Made by a program: the position numbers and the translations under genes. From assembly GCA_964449175.1 (NCBI GenBank), contig CAYUYH010000007.1, positions 1-23,369 of the forward strand: a stretch of DNA of 23,369 bases, read 5' to 3'. Positions 7,503 to 15,408 of the stretch are shown in pieces. Below the pieces are notes generated by a model, which ran no database searches, was not told the DNA's origin, and worked only from the letters and a program-made list of their open reading frames with translations. The stretch's first letter is position 1, and the number at the start of each line of letters is the position of its first letter. Origin of the DNA: CAYUYH01 sp964449175. Lineage in GTDB: Bacteria > Planctomycetota > Phycisphaerae > SM23-33.

Positions 7503-8474
7503 ATGCGAGCAGCGATAGTTGCAGCGATGGTGGCGGCGGGCATGCTGGCGGCGGCGACTTCAGCCGCACAGTTGCGCGTCTACATGCCGCGGTCCATCGC
7601 GGTCGAGGGCGACAAGTTGACCGTGGAATCGATCTGCGTACTCAGCGGCGACGAGACCCTCGCCGCTCAGGCCGCCGACGTGCCCATGGGCAGGGCGCCC
7701 TGGCCGAGAGAGAAGATCGAGTTCACGCGGACGGCCGTGCTGTCCCGCCTGGCCGCGTGCGGCATCCCGGCCAGGGAGGTGGACATCTCCGGCGCGCAGC
7801 AGGTAGCCGTCAGGCGAGTGGAGAACGTCATCGGCGCCGACGAGATCGTCGAGGCGGCCGAGGCGCTGCTGGCGGCTGAGAAGCCCGCCGCCGACGCCCG
7901 CGGCTGGCGCCTGGTGGCCAGGCCCGCGGACCTTGCCGTCGCCGGAAAGAAGGGCGTGGAGCTGACGGCCGAGCTGGACAACGACTCCCCCCGCGGCCTG
8001 GCGAAGGTCCGTGTCCGCGCGATGCGCGACGGCGCGGAGCTGGGCCGGGCGGAAATGCTGTTCAAGCCGGTCTACTCGGTCCGCAGGCTGATGGCGAAGG
8101 TGAACATCCCCGCCGGCGAGACCGTCACGGTGGACAACACGCAAGTGGAGACGGTCGCCTCCGAGCGCCCTGAGCAGCCGGACGGCAGGCTGCTGTACGG
8201 CACGGTAGCGGCCCGGCGCCTGCCGGCCGGGGCGGCCATCACTGCCCGCAACGTGATGCAGGCCAACACCGACGTCTTGGTCAAACGCAACCAGGCGGTC
8301 ACGCTGCGGATCGAGGGCGAGCTGTTCACGCTCTCGGCGCTCGGGCAGGCGCTCGAGGACGGACGCGTCGGGCAGTTCATCAGGGTTCGCAATGTCGATT
8401 CCAAGCGGATTGTCAGTGCACGGATAGCGCCGGACGGCACGGCCCGCCCGGTATTCCAGGAGGTCACGCCATGA
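7503..8474 (+). CDS. flgA: Flagellar P-ring assembly chaperone FlgA
   Basis: FlgA is a periplasmic chaperone that helps FlgI assemble into the P ring. The 323-residue product starts with a Sec signal peptide (MRAAIVAAMVAAGMLAAATSA, likely cleaved near residue 21). Its C-terminal half (about residues 192-315) holds an SAF/FlgA domain: VNIPAGETVTV, GTVAARRLPAGAAI, then KRNQAVTLRIEGELFTLSAL and GQFIRVRNVDSKRIVSARI. GGGAG precedes the ATG. The stop overlaps the flgH start (ATGA), and flgI follows, which fits its role. Confidence 0.93.
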   Translation: MRAAIVAAMVAAGMLAAATSAAQLRVYMPRSIAVEGDKLTVESICVLSGDETLAAQAADVPMGRAPWPREKIEFTRTAVLSRLAACGIPAREVDISGAQQVAVRRVENVIGADEIVEAAEALLAAEKPAADARGWRLVARPADLAVAGKKGVELTAELDNDSPRGLAKVRVRAMRDGAELGRAEMLFKPVYSVRRLMAKVNIPAGETVTVDNTQVETVASERPEQPDGRLLYGTVAARRLPAGAAITARNVMQANTDVLVKRNQAVTLRIEGELFTLSALGQALEDGRVGQFIRVRNVDSKRIVSARIAPDGTARPVFQEVTP

Positions 8475-9112
8475 CGGGCAGGTTCAAGGCGGCGGCGATC
8501 GTGACGTGTGTTGCGGCGATGCTCCTGTGCTCGGCGGCGCCGGCGGGGTCGATCTACGCCAAGGCCAGCCGACGCAGCCGATCGCTGTTTACCGACGACA
8601 CGGCCAAGGCCATGGGCGACGTGCTCACGATCCTCATTGAGGAGCAGAGCACCATCGCCAACGAGACTTCCCGCAAGACCAACAAGAAGGACGATCGCAG
8701 CGCTTCCGTCACCGGCATTTCCGATCTAATGAAGGCGATCGACGGCGCGACGGGCAAGCTGTTCAGCATCGAGGGCGCCAAGCTGAACTCGACTGCGGAG
8801 ACGGGGTTCGACGGCTCAGCCGACTACGGCAGCAGCCGCACCGTCACCGACCGCATCACCGTGACCGTCCAGGACGTGCTGCCCAACGGCACGCTGGTCG
8901 TGCTGGGCGTTCGCACGCGGAAGACCGCCGGCGACACTCAGACCGTCCGCGTCAGCGGCATCGTCCGCCCCAGCGACATCAGCCAGGACAACACGATAAG
9001 CAGCAAGCAGGTCGCCGACTTCAGCATCGACTACGCCACGGCCGGGCAGGAGAGCCAGTCCACCAACCCCGGCTGGCTTGGGCGCATCCTGAACTTCCTG
9101 AACCCGTTCTAG
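8471..9112 (+). CDS. flgH: Flagellar L-ring protein FlgH
   Basis: FlgH forms the outer-membrane L ring around the rod. The 213-residue product has SLFTDDTAKAMGDVLTILIE near residues 38-57, then VTDRITVTVQDVLPNGTLVV and IRVSGIVRP-like core (here TVRVSGIVRPSDIS), ending in GRILNFLNPF, all typical. The N-terminus is a signal peptide with Cys at position 20, but the residues before it (MLL) do not fit a lipobox, which needs a small residue at -1. Signal peptidase I cleavage near APA-GS is an alternative. A perfect AGGAGG lies 7 nt before the ATG at 8471, inside the end of flgA. Confidence 0.95.
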   Translation: MTGRFKAAAIVTCVAAMLLCSAAPAGSIYAKASRRSRSLFTDDTAKAMGDVLTILIEEQSTIANETSRKTNKKDDRSASVTGISDLMKAIDGATGKLFSIEGAKLNSTAETGFDGSADYGSSRTVTDRITVTVQDVLPNGTLVVLGVRTRKTAGDTQTVRVSGIVRPSDISQDNTISSKQVADFSIDYATAGQESQSTNPGWLGRILNFLNPF

Positions 9113-9134
9113 GCGGCAGCAGATGGAGACAGCG

Positions 9135-10232
9135 ATGGAGCGCATGCGTGTGATATTCGCCGTGGCGGCTGTGCTGGCCGCCGGCGGCGCGGCGCGGGCT
9201 GAACGCATCAAGGACATCGTCGACATCAAGGGCATCCGCGCCAATCAGCTTACCGGCGTGGGGCTGGTCGTCGGCCTGAACGGCACGGGCGACGGCTCGA
9301 AGCTCAGCCAGCAGCTCCTTAACAACCGCCTCAGGCGGTTCGGCGTGGTGCTCAGCGCCGACGACGTAGCCAGCGACAGCATCGCGGCCGTCGAGGTCAC
9401 CGCGGAGCTGCCGCCGTTCGCCCGATGCGGCTCGAAGATCGACGTGACGATCTCGTCCAACAACGGCGCGACGAGCCTGTACGGCGGCGTGCTGCTGCTG
9501 ACGGAGCTGAAGGGCGCGGACGGCGAGGTATACGCCGTCGCCCAGGGGTCGCTCACCATCGGCGGAATCGCGGCCATCGGGGACAACAGCACCATAATCA
9601 AGAACCATCCCACCGTCGGCTACATCACCGGCGGCGCGACCGTCGAACGCGAGGAACTGGCCGACTTCCCCGAGCGGAACGGCGAGATCACCCTGCTGCT
9701 GAAGAACCCCGACGTGACCACGGCCAAGCGAATAGCCGAGAAGATCAATGCCGCCCAGCCGGGCCGGTGCATGGCTGTCGATCCGGGCACGATCCGCGTG
9801 CGCCTGCCGGACAAGCTGACGCGCGCCGAGCTGGCCGGCTTCATCGACAGCCTGCTGGAGCTGAAGGTGCAGGTGGACTTCCCCGCCGTCGTCGTGGTCA
9901 ACGAGCGGACGGGCACCATCATCATCGGCGAGAACGTGACCATCTCGACCGTCGCGATCTCCCACGGCAGCCTGTCGATCATCACCTCGGAGAAGGACTA
10001 CGTCTCCCAGCCGCTGCCGTTCTCGCGGACCGGCGAGACAGAGAAAACCAGCCGCACCGAGCTGACCGCCGTCGAGGAGGGCGGCCACCTGCACGTGCTG
10101 CCGCGGCAGGTCTCCGTCTCGGAGCTGGCCAGGGCGCTCAATGCGATGGGCCTGACGCCGAAGGACATTATCTCCATATTCCAGGCCCTGCGTCAGGCCG
10201 GGGCGCTCCAGGCCGAGCTTAGGACCATGTGA
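9135..10232 (+). CDS. flgI: Flagellar P-ring protein FlgI
   Basis: FlgI forms the periplasmic P ring that acts as a bushing for the rod. The product has a signal peptide (MERMRVIFAVAAVLAAGGAARA, cleaved before ERIKD). The signatures IKGIRANQLTGVGLVVGLNGTGDGSK (split across residues 31-56), VTAELPPFARCGSKIDVTIS and the C-terminal VSVSELARALNAMG with PKDIISIFQALRQAGAL all match. I chose ATG at 9135 because GGAG lies 6 nt upstream; an in-frame ATG at 9123 would add four residues and has weaker support. At about 365 residues it is a normal length. Confidence 0.96.
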   Translation: MERMRVIFAVAAVLAAGGAARAERIKDIVDIKGIRANQLTGVGLVVGLNGTGDGSKLSQQLLNNRLRRFGVVLSADDVASDSIAAVEVTAELPPFARCGSKIDVTISSNNGATSLYGGVLLLTELKGADGEVYAVAQGSLTIGGIAAIGDNSTIIKNHPTVGYITGGATVEREELADFPERNGEITLLLKNPDVTTAKRIAEKINAAQPGRCMAVDPGTIRVRLPDKLTRAELAGFIDSLLELKVQVDFPAVVVVNERTGTIIIGENVTISTVAISHGSLSIITSEKDYVSQPLPFSRTGETEKTSRTELTAVEEGGHLHVLPRQVSVSELARALNAMGLTPKDIISIFQALRQAGALQAELRTM

Positions 10233-10606
10233 GGACGCCGCCCGTGAACGAGCTGAACGCGACAGACTTTCCTTTCCCGACCCTGCCGGTCGGGCGAATC
10301 CTGCCGCCGCAGGTCGTGCCCGTCGCAGGCGACGACAAGGCGGTCGCGGCAGCGAAGGACTTCGAGGCCGTCCTCATCAGCAAGCTGATGGAGGAGATGA
10401 GCCGCACGATCCCCCGCTCCGGGCTGCTGGACGGCCCGCTGACCGAGCAAGTCGAGAGCCTGTTCTGGTACTACCTCGCCCAGGAGACCTCCAAGAACGG
10501 CGGGATGGGCCTGTGGCAGCAGATATATCGGGAGTTCGGCGCAGAGCCTGCCGAAGCCAGGGCTGCTGACGGTTCCGCGCCGCGGCAGGTGGAGGAGGCG
10601 AGATGA
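10229..10606 (+). CDS. flgJ: Rod-binding protein FlgJ, N-terminal domain only
   Basis: FlgJ caps the growing rod. This 125-residue protein holds only the rod-binding domain: AAAKDFEAVLISKLMEEMSRT (about residues 40-60) and LTEQVESLFWYYLAQETSKN followed by GMGLWQQIYREF. There is no peptidoglycan-hydrolase domain as in enterobacterial FlgJ, so cell-wall opening would need a separate enzyme. The start may be GTG at 10229, overlapping the flgI stop, or GTG at 10244, which has GAGG 9 nt upstream. The stop overlaps the next start as ATGA. Confidence 0.88.
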   Translation: MRTPPVNELNATDFPFPTLPVGRILPPQVVPVAGDDKAVAAAKDFEAVLISKLMEEMSRTIPRSGLLDGPLTEQVESLFWYYLAQETSKNGGMGLWQQIYREFGAEPAEARAADGSAPRQVEEAR

Positions 10607-11124
10607 CCGCCGGCGAATCGACCGTCACAAGGGAGCTTTCCGACCGCCTGCTCGAGGCCCTGGATGAGGAAGTCTCGCTGCTGGACCTGCGGCACAAGCA
10701 GGCGGAGCTTCTGGCCGGGGCGATCCTGGACCGGGACGAGCCCGCCGTCCGCCGGTTGCTGGAGCAGATGGAACAGACCCACCAGTTGCAGACCGCGGCC
10801 GACGGTCGGCTGGCCGAGGTGCGCGACAGTCTCGCGGCCGTGGTGGCGCGGGCCGGCGAGCCGATCAGGCTGTCTGAACTGACGCACGCGCTGCCGCCGT
10901 CGCTGCGGGCGACCGTCGAGAACCGCCGACGGCAACTGCTGCTGCTGGCCCAGCATCTTGACGCCCAGCACCGCAGGCTGGCGGCGATCGTCGAGGAGTG
11001 CGCCCGCATCAACAGGTTGATGCTCGAGGCGCTGTTCCCCGCCAGCACGCCGGTGAGCACCTACGACGGCGGCGGGGCGCGGTCCTGGCGGCCCGACACG
11101 GGCCTTGTGGATACGGAGCTGTAG
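10603..11124 (+). CDS. flgN: FlgN-like export chaperone for hook-associated proteins
   Basis: The 173-residue protein is predicted to be almost all alpha-helical. Residues about 10-60 have the FlgN pattern of an early helix with LLEALDEEVSLLDLRHKQAE followed by helices with heptad leucines, and a long coiled helix spans about 100-145. FlgN binds FlgK and FlgL in the cytosol and brings them to the export gate; here the gene lies directly before flgK and flgL, which strongly supports the role. It overlaps flgJ by 4 bp. Sequence similarity in this family is low, so the call leans on context. Confidence 0.75.
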   Translation: MTAGESTVTRELSDRLLEALDEEVSLLDLRHKQAELLAGAILDRDEPAVRRLLEQMEQTHQLQTAADGRLAEVRDSLAAVVARAGEPIRLSELTHALPPSLRATVENRRRQLLLLAQHLDAQHRRLAAIVEECARINRLMLEALFPASTPVSTYDGGGARSWRPDTGLVDTEL

Positions 11125-11126
11125 GA

Positions 11127-13130
11127 ATGCTCAACTACGAAATCGGCCTGAGCGGCCTGCGCGTGGCGCAGCGGGCGCTGGAGTACATCGGCACCAACAT
11201 CGCCAACGCCGGCACCGAGGGCTACCACCGCCAGGACCTGAAGCTCGTCCCGCGGGAGCTTGGCAGCTCGCCGGGCCTCGGAGCGCAGGGCGAGCTGATA
11301 CTCGGCGGCGTGGAGATCGCCTCCGCCATGCGGGCGGTCGACCTGCTGGTCGAGGCCGAGCTCGTCCGCCAGCAACCCCTGCTGGGCCAGACCACGCGCG
11401 AGCTGGACACCCTGCAACTCATCGAGAACAGCCTTGGCGGCACGGGCAACTGCACGCTGTCGGTCGCCGTGAGCGGGTTCTTCAACTCGCTGGCGGAACT
11501 CGCCTCCGACCCCAACAGCCAAGCCCTCCAGGAGCAGGCCGCGCGGTCCGCCGACGCGATGGCCGCCGAGTTCCAGAACCTCCGCGCGTTCCTCACCGAG
11601 CTGCAAGAGAACATCCGCACCGAGAGCGAGCAGGCCATCGGAGAGGTCAACCGCCTCGCCGGCGAGATCGCCTCCCTGAACCAGGAGGCATCCGAGGCGC
11701 TGCTGCGGAACAAGGACGCCAACCTACTCGTCGATCGCCGCGACCAGGCGGTCAAGGAGTTGGCCGACTGGGTGGAGGTCCGCACGAACGGGGCAGCCAG
11801 CATGACGGGCATGCTGGACGTGGCCGCCTGGGGCTGGCCCGCGGCGGCGGGCGGCGTGGCCGGGCGACTGGAGATCGGCGACTCCGACGGGCTGCTGGGC
11901 ATCTCCCCGGAAGGCACGGGCACCTACGACACGACCGTGAGCGGCGGGCGGCTGGGCGGGCTGCTCGCGCTGCACAATACCATCGTGCCCGGAATCACCG
12001 ATGCCCTGGACAGCCTAGCCGAATGGGTGATCGACAGCGTCAACGCCGTCCATGCACAGGGCGTCGGCACGGCCGGGTCGTTCGGCGAGCTGACCGGCTG
12101 GGTGGTGGGTGCCGCGGCCACGCCGCTGAGCCAGGTCTCCGCGAACATCACCGACGGGCGGCTGTGGGTCCGCATCACCGACACGCAAACCGGCGCGACC
12201 GCCAGCCATGCGCTGGACGTGCCGCCCGCCGGGCAAACCCTGGACGACTACACGCTCGGCGAGCTTGCCGCCGACATGGACTCGCTGACGGGGATCTCGG
12301 CCTCGATCTCCGCCGACCGGCTCCGCGTGCAGGCCGACGCCGGCTACGTGTTCGACTTCCTGCCCGCATCGACGGCCGAGCTCACCCCGCCGCAATGGTC
12401 CGCCGGCAACACAGCCGGCGTGAAGCTGAGCGGCTTCTTCGGCGGCGACGCCAATGACGACCTGACCGTCACGGTCGCCGGGGCGAGCGGGGCGGTGGGC
12501 GTCACGGCGGACCTGCGCCTGGTGGTCAGGAACTCCGCCGGCGAGATCATCAAGACCGTCAACGTGGGCTCAGGCTACGCAGCCGGCGATGCGCTGGACC
12601 TGGGCAGCGGGCTTTCAGTCGCGCTGTCCGCCGGCGACCTGGTCAGCGGCGACAGCTTCACCATACGGGCCCTGACCGCCTCGGACACCGCGGGCGTGCT
12701 GGCGGCGACGGGACTGAACTCGCTGCTCATCGGAACCGACGCGTCGAACATCGCGGTCAACCGGGACGTGCTCAACGACCCGTCGCGCCTGGCGGCCTCG
12801 CTGACCGCCCCGGGCGCCGACAACATAAACCTCCGCCGCATGGTCGACCTGGGGACCTCGCATCACGCGGCGCTCGGCGGGATCACGCCGCACGACTACA
12901 TCAACCAGATCGTCGGCGGCGTCGCCCAGGACGTAGCCGCCAGAAAGGCCCGCCAGACGAGTCTGGAGGCCGTCCATAGCCAGCTTATCGCCCAGCGGGA
13001 TGCCATCAGCGGAGTGGACGTCAACGAGGAAGCCGCCAAGCTCATGATCTTTGAGAAGATGTTCCAGGCGATGGCCAAGGTGATGAGCACTCAGAACAAC
13101 ACGATGGATGCCCTCATGAGCCTGCTGTAA
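11127..13130 (+). CDS. flgK: Hook-filament junction protein FlgK (HAP1)
   Basis: FlgK joins hook to filament. The 667-residue product starts MLNYEIGLSGLRVAQRALEY with NIANAGTEGYHRQ, the FlgK/rod-type N-terminal helix. It ends with DVNEEAAKLMIFEKMFQAMA and KVMSTQNNTMDALMSLL, the matching C-terminal helix. I chose ATG at 11127 because it begins the family homology and has GGAG 8 nt upstream; the frame is open further upstream but overlaps flgN there. It is longer than enterobacterial FlgK (about 550 residues), with extra beta-rich sequence in the middle (about 330-560). flgL follows 26 bp later. Confidence 0.93.
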   Translation: MLNYEIGLSGLRVAQRALEYIGTNIANAGTEGYHRQDLKLVPRELGSSPGLGAQGELILGGVEIASAMRAVDLLVEAELVRQQPLLGQTTRELDTLQLIENSLGGTGNCTLSVAVSGFFNSLAELASDPNSQALQEQAARSADAMAAEFQNLRAFLTELQENIRTESEQAIGEVNRLAGEIASLNQEASEALLRNKDANLLVDRRDQAVKELADWVEVRTNGAASMTGMLDVAAWGWPAAAGGVAGRLEIGDSDGLLGISPEGTGTYDTTVSGGRLGGLLALHNTIVPGITDALDSLAEWVIDSVNAVHAQGVGTAGSFGELTGWVVGAAATPLSQVSANITDGRLWVRITDTQTGATASHALDVPPAGQTLDDYTLGELAADMDSLTGISASISADRLRVQADAGYVFDFLPASTAELTPPQWSAGNTAGVKLSGFFGGDANDDLTVTVAGASGAVGVTADLRLVVRNSAGEIIKTVNVGSGYAAGDALDLGSGLSVALSAGDLVSGDSFTIRALTASDTAGVLAATGLNSLLIGTDASNIAVNRDVLNDPSRLAASLTAPGADNINLRRMVDLGTSHHAALGGITPHDYINQIVGGVAQDVAARKARQTSLEAVHSQLIAQRDAISGVDVNEEAAKLMIFEKMFQAMAKVMSTQNNTMDALMSLL

Positions 13131-13156
13131 GCGCTCAGGAAGGCGCAGGTGGTCGA

Positions 13157-14584
13157 ATGGGCAGTTGGTCGGTGCTACTCAACAATACGCGTCACTCGCT
13201 CGCCCGGCAGTCGCAACTGTTGGCCAGGCTTCAGGAGCAGGTCTCCACGGGCGTCCGTGTGGTCCGCCCCAGCGACGATCCCGTCGCCGCCCGGCGCATA
13301 GCGGCGCTGCGCGATCAGTCCGACCGCATGGGCGTCTACCTGGAGAACGTCTCGACGGTGGAGACAGGCCTGGAGCAGCTCGACAGCCAGCTCCAGAAGG
13401 TCTCCCAGGTGCTGACGGACGCGCGGGGGCATCTCGTCCAGGGCGCGACCGGCACGTTCAGCAGCGAGCAACGCAAGAACATAGCCGAGGCCATCGACCA
13501 GGCGGTGGAGACGATCCTGCTGCTGGCCAACTATCAGAGCGCGGGCAAGTACCTCTTCGGCGGGGCTAACACGTCCGTCGCGCCGTTCGCCGCCACGCGC
13601 GTCGACGGCAAGCTCACCGCCGTCGCCTACCAGGGCAGCGACGAGGGGCTCTTCGTGCCGGTCGGTGCGGGCCTGGCCCTGCAAGCGACCACGATCGGGC
13701 GCGGTGTCTTCTACGCCGACGACCGCCAGACGCCGATCTTCCTCGGCGACACCGGGGCGGCCGCCGGGGCGGGCACATCGACCGTCACCGGCGACGCATG
13801 GCTGACCCTCACGCACGACAGCACCAGCTACGGCGGCGGCATCGACCTCGCGCCCGGAATGAGCTCCCCCGAGGGCGACACCATACTCGGCAATGGCCAT
13901 ACGCTCACCGTCGATGCCGACGCCAAAACGCTCAGCCTGGACGGCGGGCCTGCCGTCGGCTACGCCCCCGGCGAGACTGACGTCATGGTCGCCAACGACG
14001 CGGGGCAGGTCGTCTACTTGGACGTCAGCAGCCTGACGCTCGCCTCCGGCCAGCAGACCGTGTCGGTAGCGACCACCGCCGCGCTGTCGATCGACGACGG
14101 CGCGACCAGCGTTATTTCCAACATGACGGACGCGAACCTCGCCGTCGCCGACGCCGCCGGACGGATTCTCTACGTCGACACGACGGGCATCACGTCGGTC
14201 GGCCTGGAGCCGGTGCGGGCGCCGGGCACCTACGACGTGTTCTCCACGCTGATCTCCATCCGCGACATGATGGCCAACACGCGCGACGTGGACGTCTCCA
14301 GTCAACTGGACCTGCTGAACCGCTCGGTCAGCTCGCTGGACGAGGTGGCCAACGTCGTCTCGCGGAACATCGTCCGCGTGGGGGCGAGGATGCAGGCCAA
14401 CGAGACGCTGCGGCAGAGCATCGAGCAGTCGAAGACCGCCGCGTCGGACGAGACGGCTGCGCTGCGCGACGCGGACGTCGTTCAGCTCGCCACCGAGCTG
14501 GCCGGCGCACAGAACATGTACCAGATGACGCTGACGGCCACCGCCAGACTGCTGTCGCTGAATCTGCTGGACTTCCTCCAGTAG
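13157..14584 (+). CDS. flgL: Hook-filament junction protein FlgL (HAP3)
   Basis: FlgL is the second junction protein, adjacent to flagellin. The N-terminus has the flagellin-like helix LARLQEQVSTGVRVVRPSDD followed by PVAARRIAALRDQ, and VETILLLANYQSAGKYLFGG near residue 120. The C-terminus has ELAGAQNMYQMTLTATARL with SLNLLDFLQ. At 475 residues it is longer than the enterobacterial form (about 317); the extra part is a beta-rich middle region (about 180-350) with several similar TLTVDADAKTLSLDGG-like strands. It is the last gene of the first operon. Confidence 0.92.
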   Translation: MGSWSVLLNNTRHSLARQSQLLARLQEQVSTGVRVVRPSDDPVAARRIAALRDQSDRMGVYLENVSTVETGLEQLDSQLQKVSQVLTDARGHLVQGATGTFSSEQRKNIAEAIDQAVETILLLANYQSAGKYLFGGANTSVAPFAATRVDGKLTAVAYQGSDEGLFVPVGAGLALQATTIGRGVFYADDRQTPIFLGDTGAAAGAGTSTVTGDAWLTLTHDSTSYGGGIDLAPGMSSPEGDTILGNGHTLTVDADAKTLSLDGGPAVGYAPGETDVMVANDAGQVVYLDVSSLTLASGQQTVSVATTAALSIDDGATSVISNMTDANLAVADAAGRILYVDTTGITSVGLEPVRAPGTYDVFSTLISIRDMMANTRDVDVSSQLDLLNRSVSSLDEVANVVSRNIVRVGARMQANETLRQSIEQSKTAASDETAALRDADVVQLATELAGAQNMYQMTLTATARLLSLNLLDFLQ

Positions 14585-14630
14585 GGCAGGGGCCTCGCCG
14601 GCAACCGCAGTCGTCCGATAACCCAGGTCA

Positions 14631-14670
14631 GGAGGGCAGGGGCAGGACCGGCTAACCCCGGCAGCCCTCC
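14631..14670 (+). other. Strong predicted hairpin downstream of flgL
   Basis: Arms GGAGGGC (14631-14637) and GCCCTCC (14664-14670) are perfectly complementary. An inner stem GGGG (14639-14642) with CCCC (14656-14659) lies between them, separated by a small internal loop. No U-tract follows directly, so it is not a classic terminator by itself. It may stabilise the 3' end of the operon mRNA or be part of a structured RNA; I recognise no known family. Confidence 0.45.
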
Positions 14671-14704
14671 AGAGATTCTCGCTGCCGCAACCCCTTATGG
14701 TTAC

Positions 14705-14732
14705 GCCTCTTGGAGGCTTCGCCAGTTTTTCT
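14705..14732 (+). terminator. Possible intrinsic terminator after the flgL operon
   Basis: GCCTC (14705-14709) and GAGGC (14713-14717) form a 5-bp stem with a 3-nt loop, and a T-rich run (TTTTTCTT) begins at 14726, 8 nt after the stem. An overlapping GGC-TTC-GCC mini-hairpin sits closer to the T-run. The gap makes this a weak candidate, but it lies between flgL and the next promoter, where a terminator is expected. Confidence 0.35.
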
Positions 14733-14754
14733 TGACGACCTTTGGCTTTTGCCG

Positions 14755-14783
14755 TTGACACCCCGCCAGGCGCCTTATACTTT
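14755..14783 (+). promoter_or_regulatory. Sigma-70-type promoter of the MerR-family gene
   Basis: A perfect -35 TTGACA lies at 14755-14760. The -10 is either TATACT (14776-14781, 15-bp spacer) or TACTTT (14778-14783, 17-bp spacer). The AT-rich -10 region stands out in this GC-rich window. Transcription would start near 14788-14792, about 70 nt before the regulator's ATG. Confidence 0.65.
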
Positions 14784-14798
14784 TTACAAAGCGTAAAA
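14782..14798. promoter_or_regulatory. Dyad operator over the MerR-gene promoter
   Basis: Inverted repeat TTTTAC (14782-14787), 5-nt spacer, GTAAAA (14793-14798). It begins at the end of the -10 element and covers the predicted start site, where a bound protein would block transcription. The simplest reading is autorepression by the MerR-family product encoded next. Confidence 0.45.
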
Positions 14799-14861
14799 GG
14801 CAAACCGGATGGCGGCGCGCTCGCGTGTGTTGGGCGCGACGGCGCGTAGCTCGGGGCAACA

Positions 14862-15251
14862 ATGAGTCGCAGGTCTGGTCCAGAGGAGTTCTCGCCGCAA
14901 GGCACAGCCGCACGGCAGCAAGCAGCAAGCGCGTTCCCGCGCAGTCCTGCGCCGATGTCTCGAGTTGTCGGTCGGCCGCAGGGCCCCGGGCGCACTCCAA
15001 GGCCAAGGCCCCCGAAACTGTATCGAATTGGTGAGATTGTGGAGTACTCGGGAGTCAGCAGGCAGACGATCCACAACTACACCACCATGGGTCTGTTGCA
15101 CGAAAGCCGCTGGACGGCGGGAGGCCACAGGCTCTTCGACGAGTCCGTGTTCGAGCGCCTGGACCAGATCGCCGAGATGAAGGCCGCGAACAAGTCGCTT
15201 CAAGAGATATTGGATCATTTCGCCGGTGACGCCGAGCAGAGTGCCCCCTGA
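14862..15251 (+). CDS. MerR-family DNA-binding regulator without effector domain
   Basis: The 129-residue protein has a Pro/Arg-rich, probably disordered N-terminus (1-52). It then has one MerR-type winged helix-turn-helix (about 53-117): YRIGEIVEYSGVSRQTIHNY with the helix-turn-helix, TTMGLL, the wing GGHRLFD, and helices ending in a short tail. There is no C-terminal ligand or metal domain with Cys clusters, so it is not a metal-sensing MerR. In-frame ATG at 14955 is an alternative start that removes 31 residues and keeps the full DNA-binding domain; neither start has a clear ribosome site. The gene has its own promoter and dyad and lies between two flagellar operons, so a flagellar regulatory role is plausible but inferred. 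Confidence 0.8.
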   Translation: MSRRSGPEEFSPQGTAARQQAASAFPRSPAPMSRVVGRPQGPGRTPRPRPPKLYRIGEIVEYSGVSRQTIHNYTTMGLLHESRWTAGGHRLFDESVFERLDQIAEMKAANKSLQEILDHFAGDAEQSAP

Positions 15252-15307
15252 GCCGCCCTGGGCACGCGAGGCAAGAGCAGTCAACGCAGGGAGCCCAAGC
15301 AGCGTGA

Positions 15308-15323
15308 TTGACGCACCCGTCAA
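15308..15323 (+). other. Perfect hairpin in the fliF leader
   Basis: TTGACG (15308-15313), loop CACC, CGTCAA (15318-15323). A second stem CCGGC (15349-15353)/GCCGG (15360-15364) lies 25 nt later. The 157-bp merR-fliFG gap (15252-15408) otherwise shows no recognisable promoter or coding region. The structures could shape the fliFG leader or serve as an operator. Confidence 0.35.
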
Positions 15324-15408
15324 CGTGAGCTAGCTGCCCGAAAGGCGACCGGCCGCGATGCCGGCGGGCGCCTCGGGCCAACTAAGCCGCGGTCATGGAG
15401 GACCGGGC

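Noticed and set aside
14611..14621. CCGATAA resembling a sigma-28 -10 element
   Set aside because: No TAAA-type -35 lies 15 bp upstream, and no gene starts at the right distance.
14600..14660. Minus-strand CCTGACCTGGGTTAT resembling a TPP riboswitch core
   Set aside because: The CTGAGA element is absent, the core does not match at key bases, and the strand leads antisense through flgL.
13175..15076. 633-residue minus-strand open frame
   Set aside because: It is antisense to flgL and part of merR, and rich in Arg, Ala, Val and Asp as shadow frames are.
15260..15306. Partial resemblance to a c-di-GMP-I riboswitch (GGCAAG...ACGCAGGGAGCCC-like order)
   Set aside because: The required P2 stem between the two conserved segments is missing and the tetraloop-receptor parts do not match.
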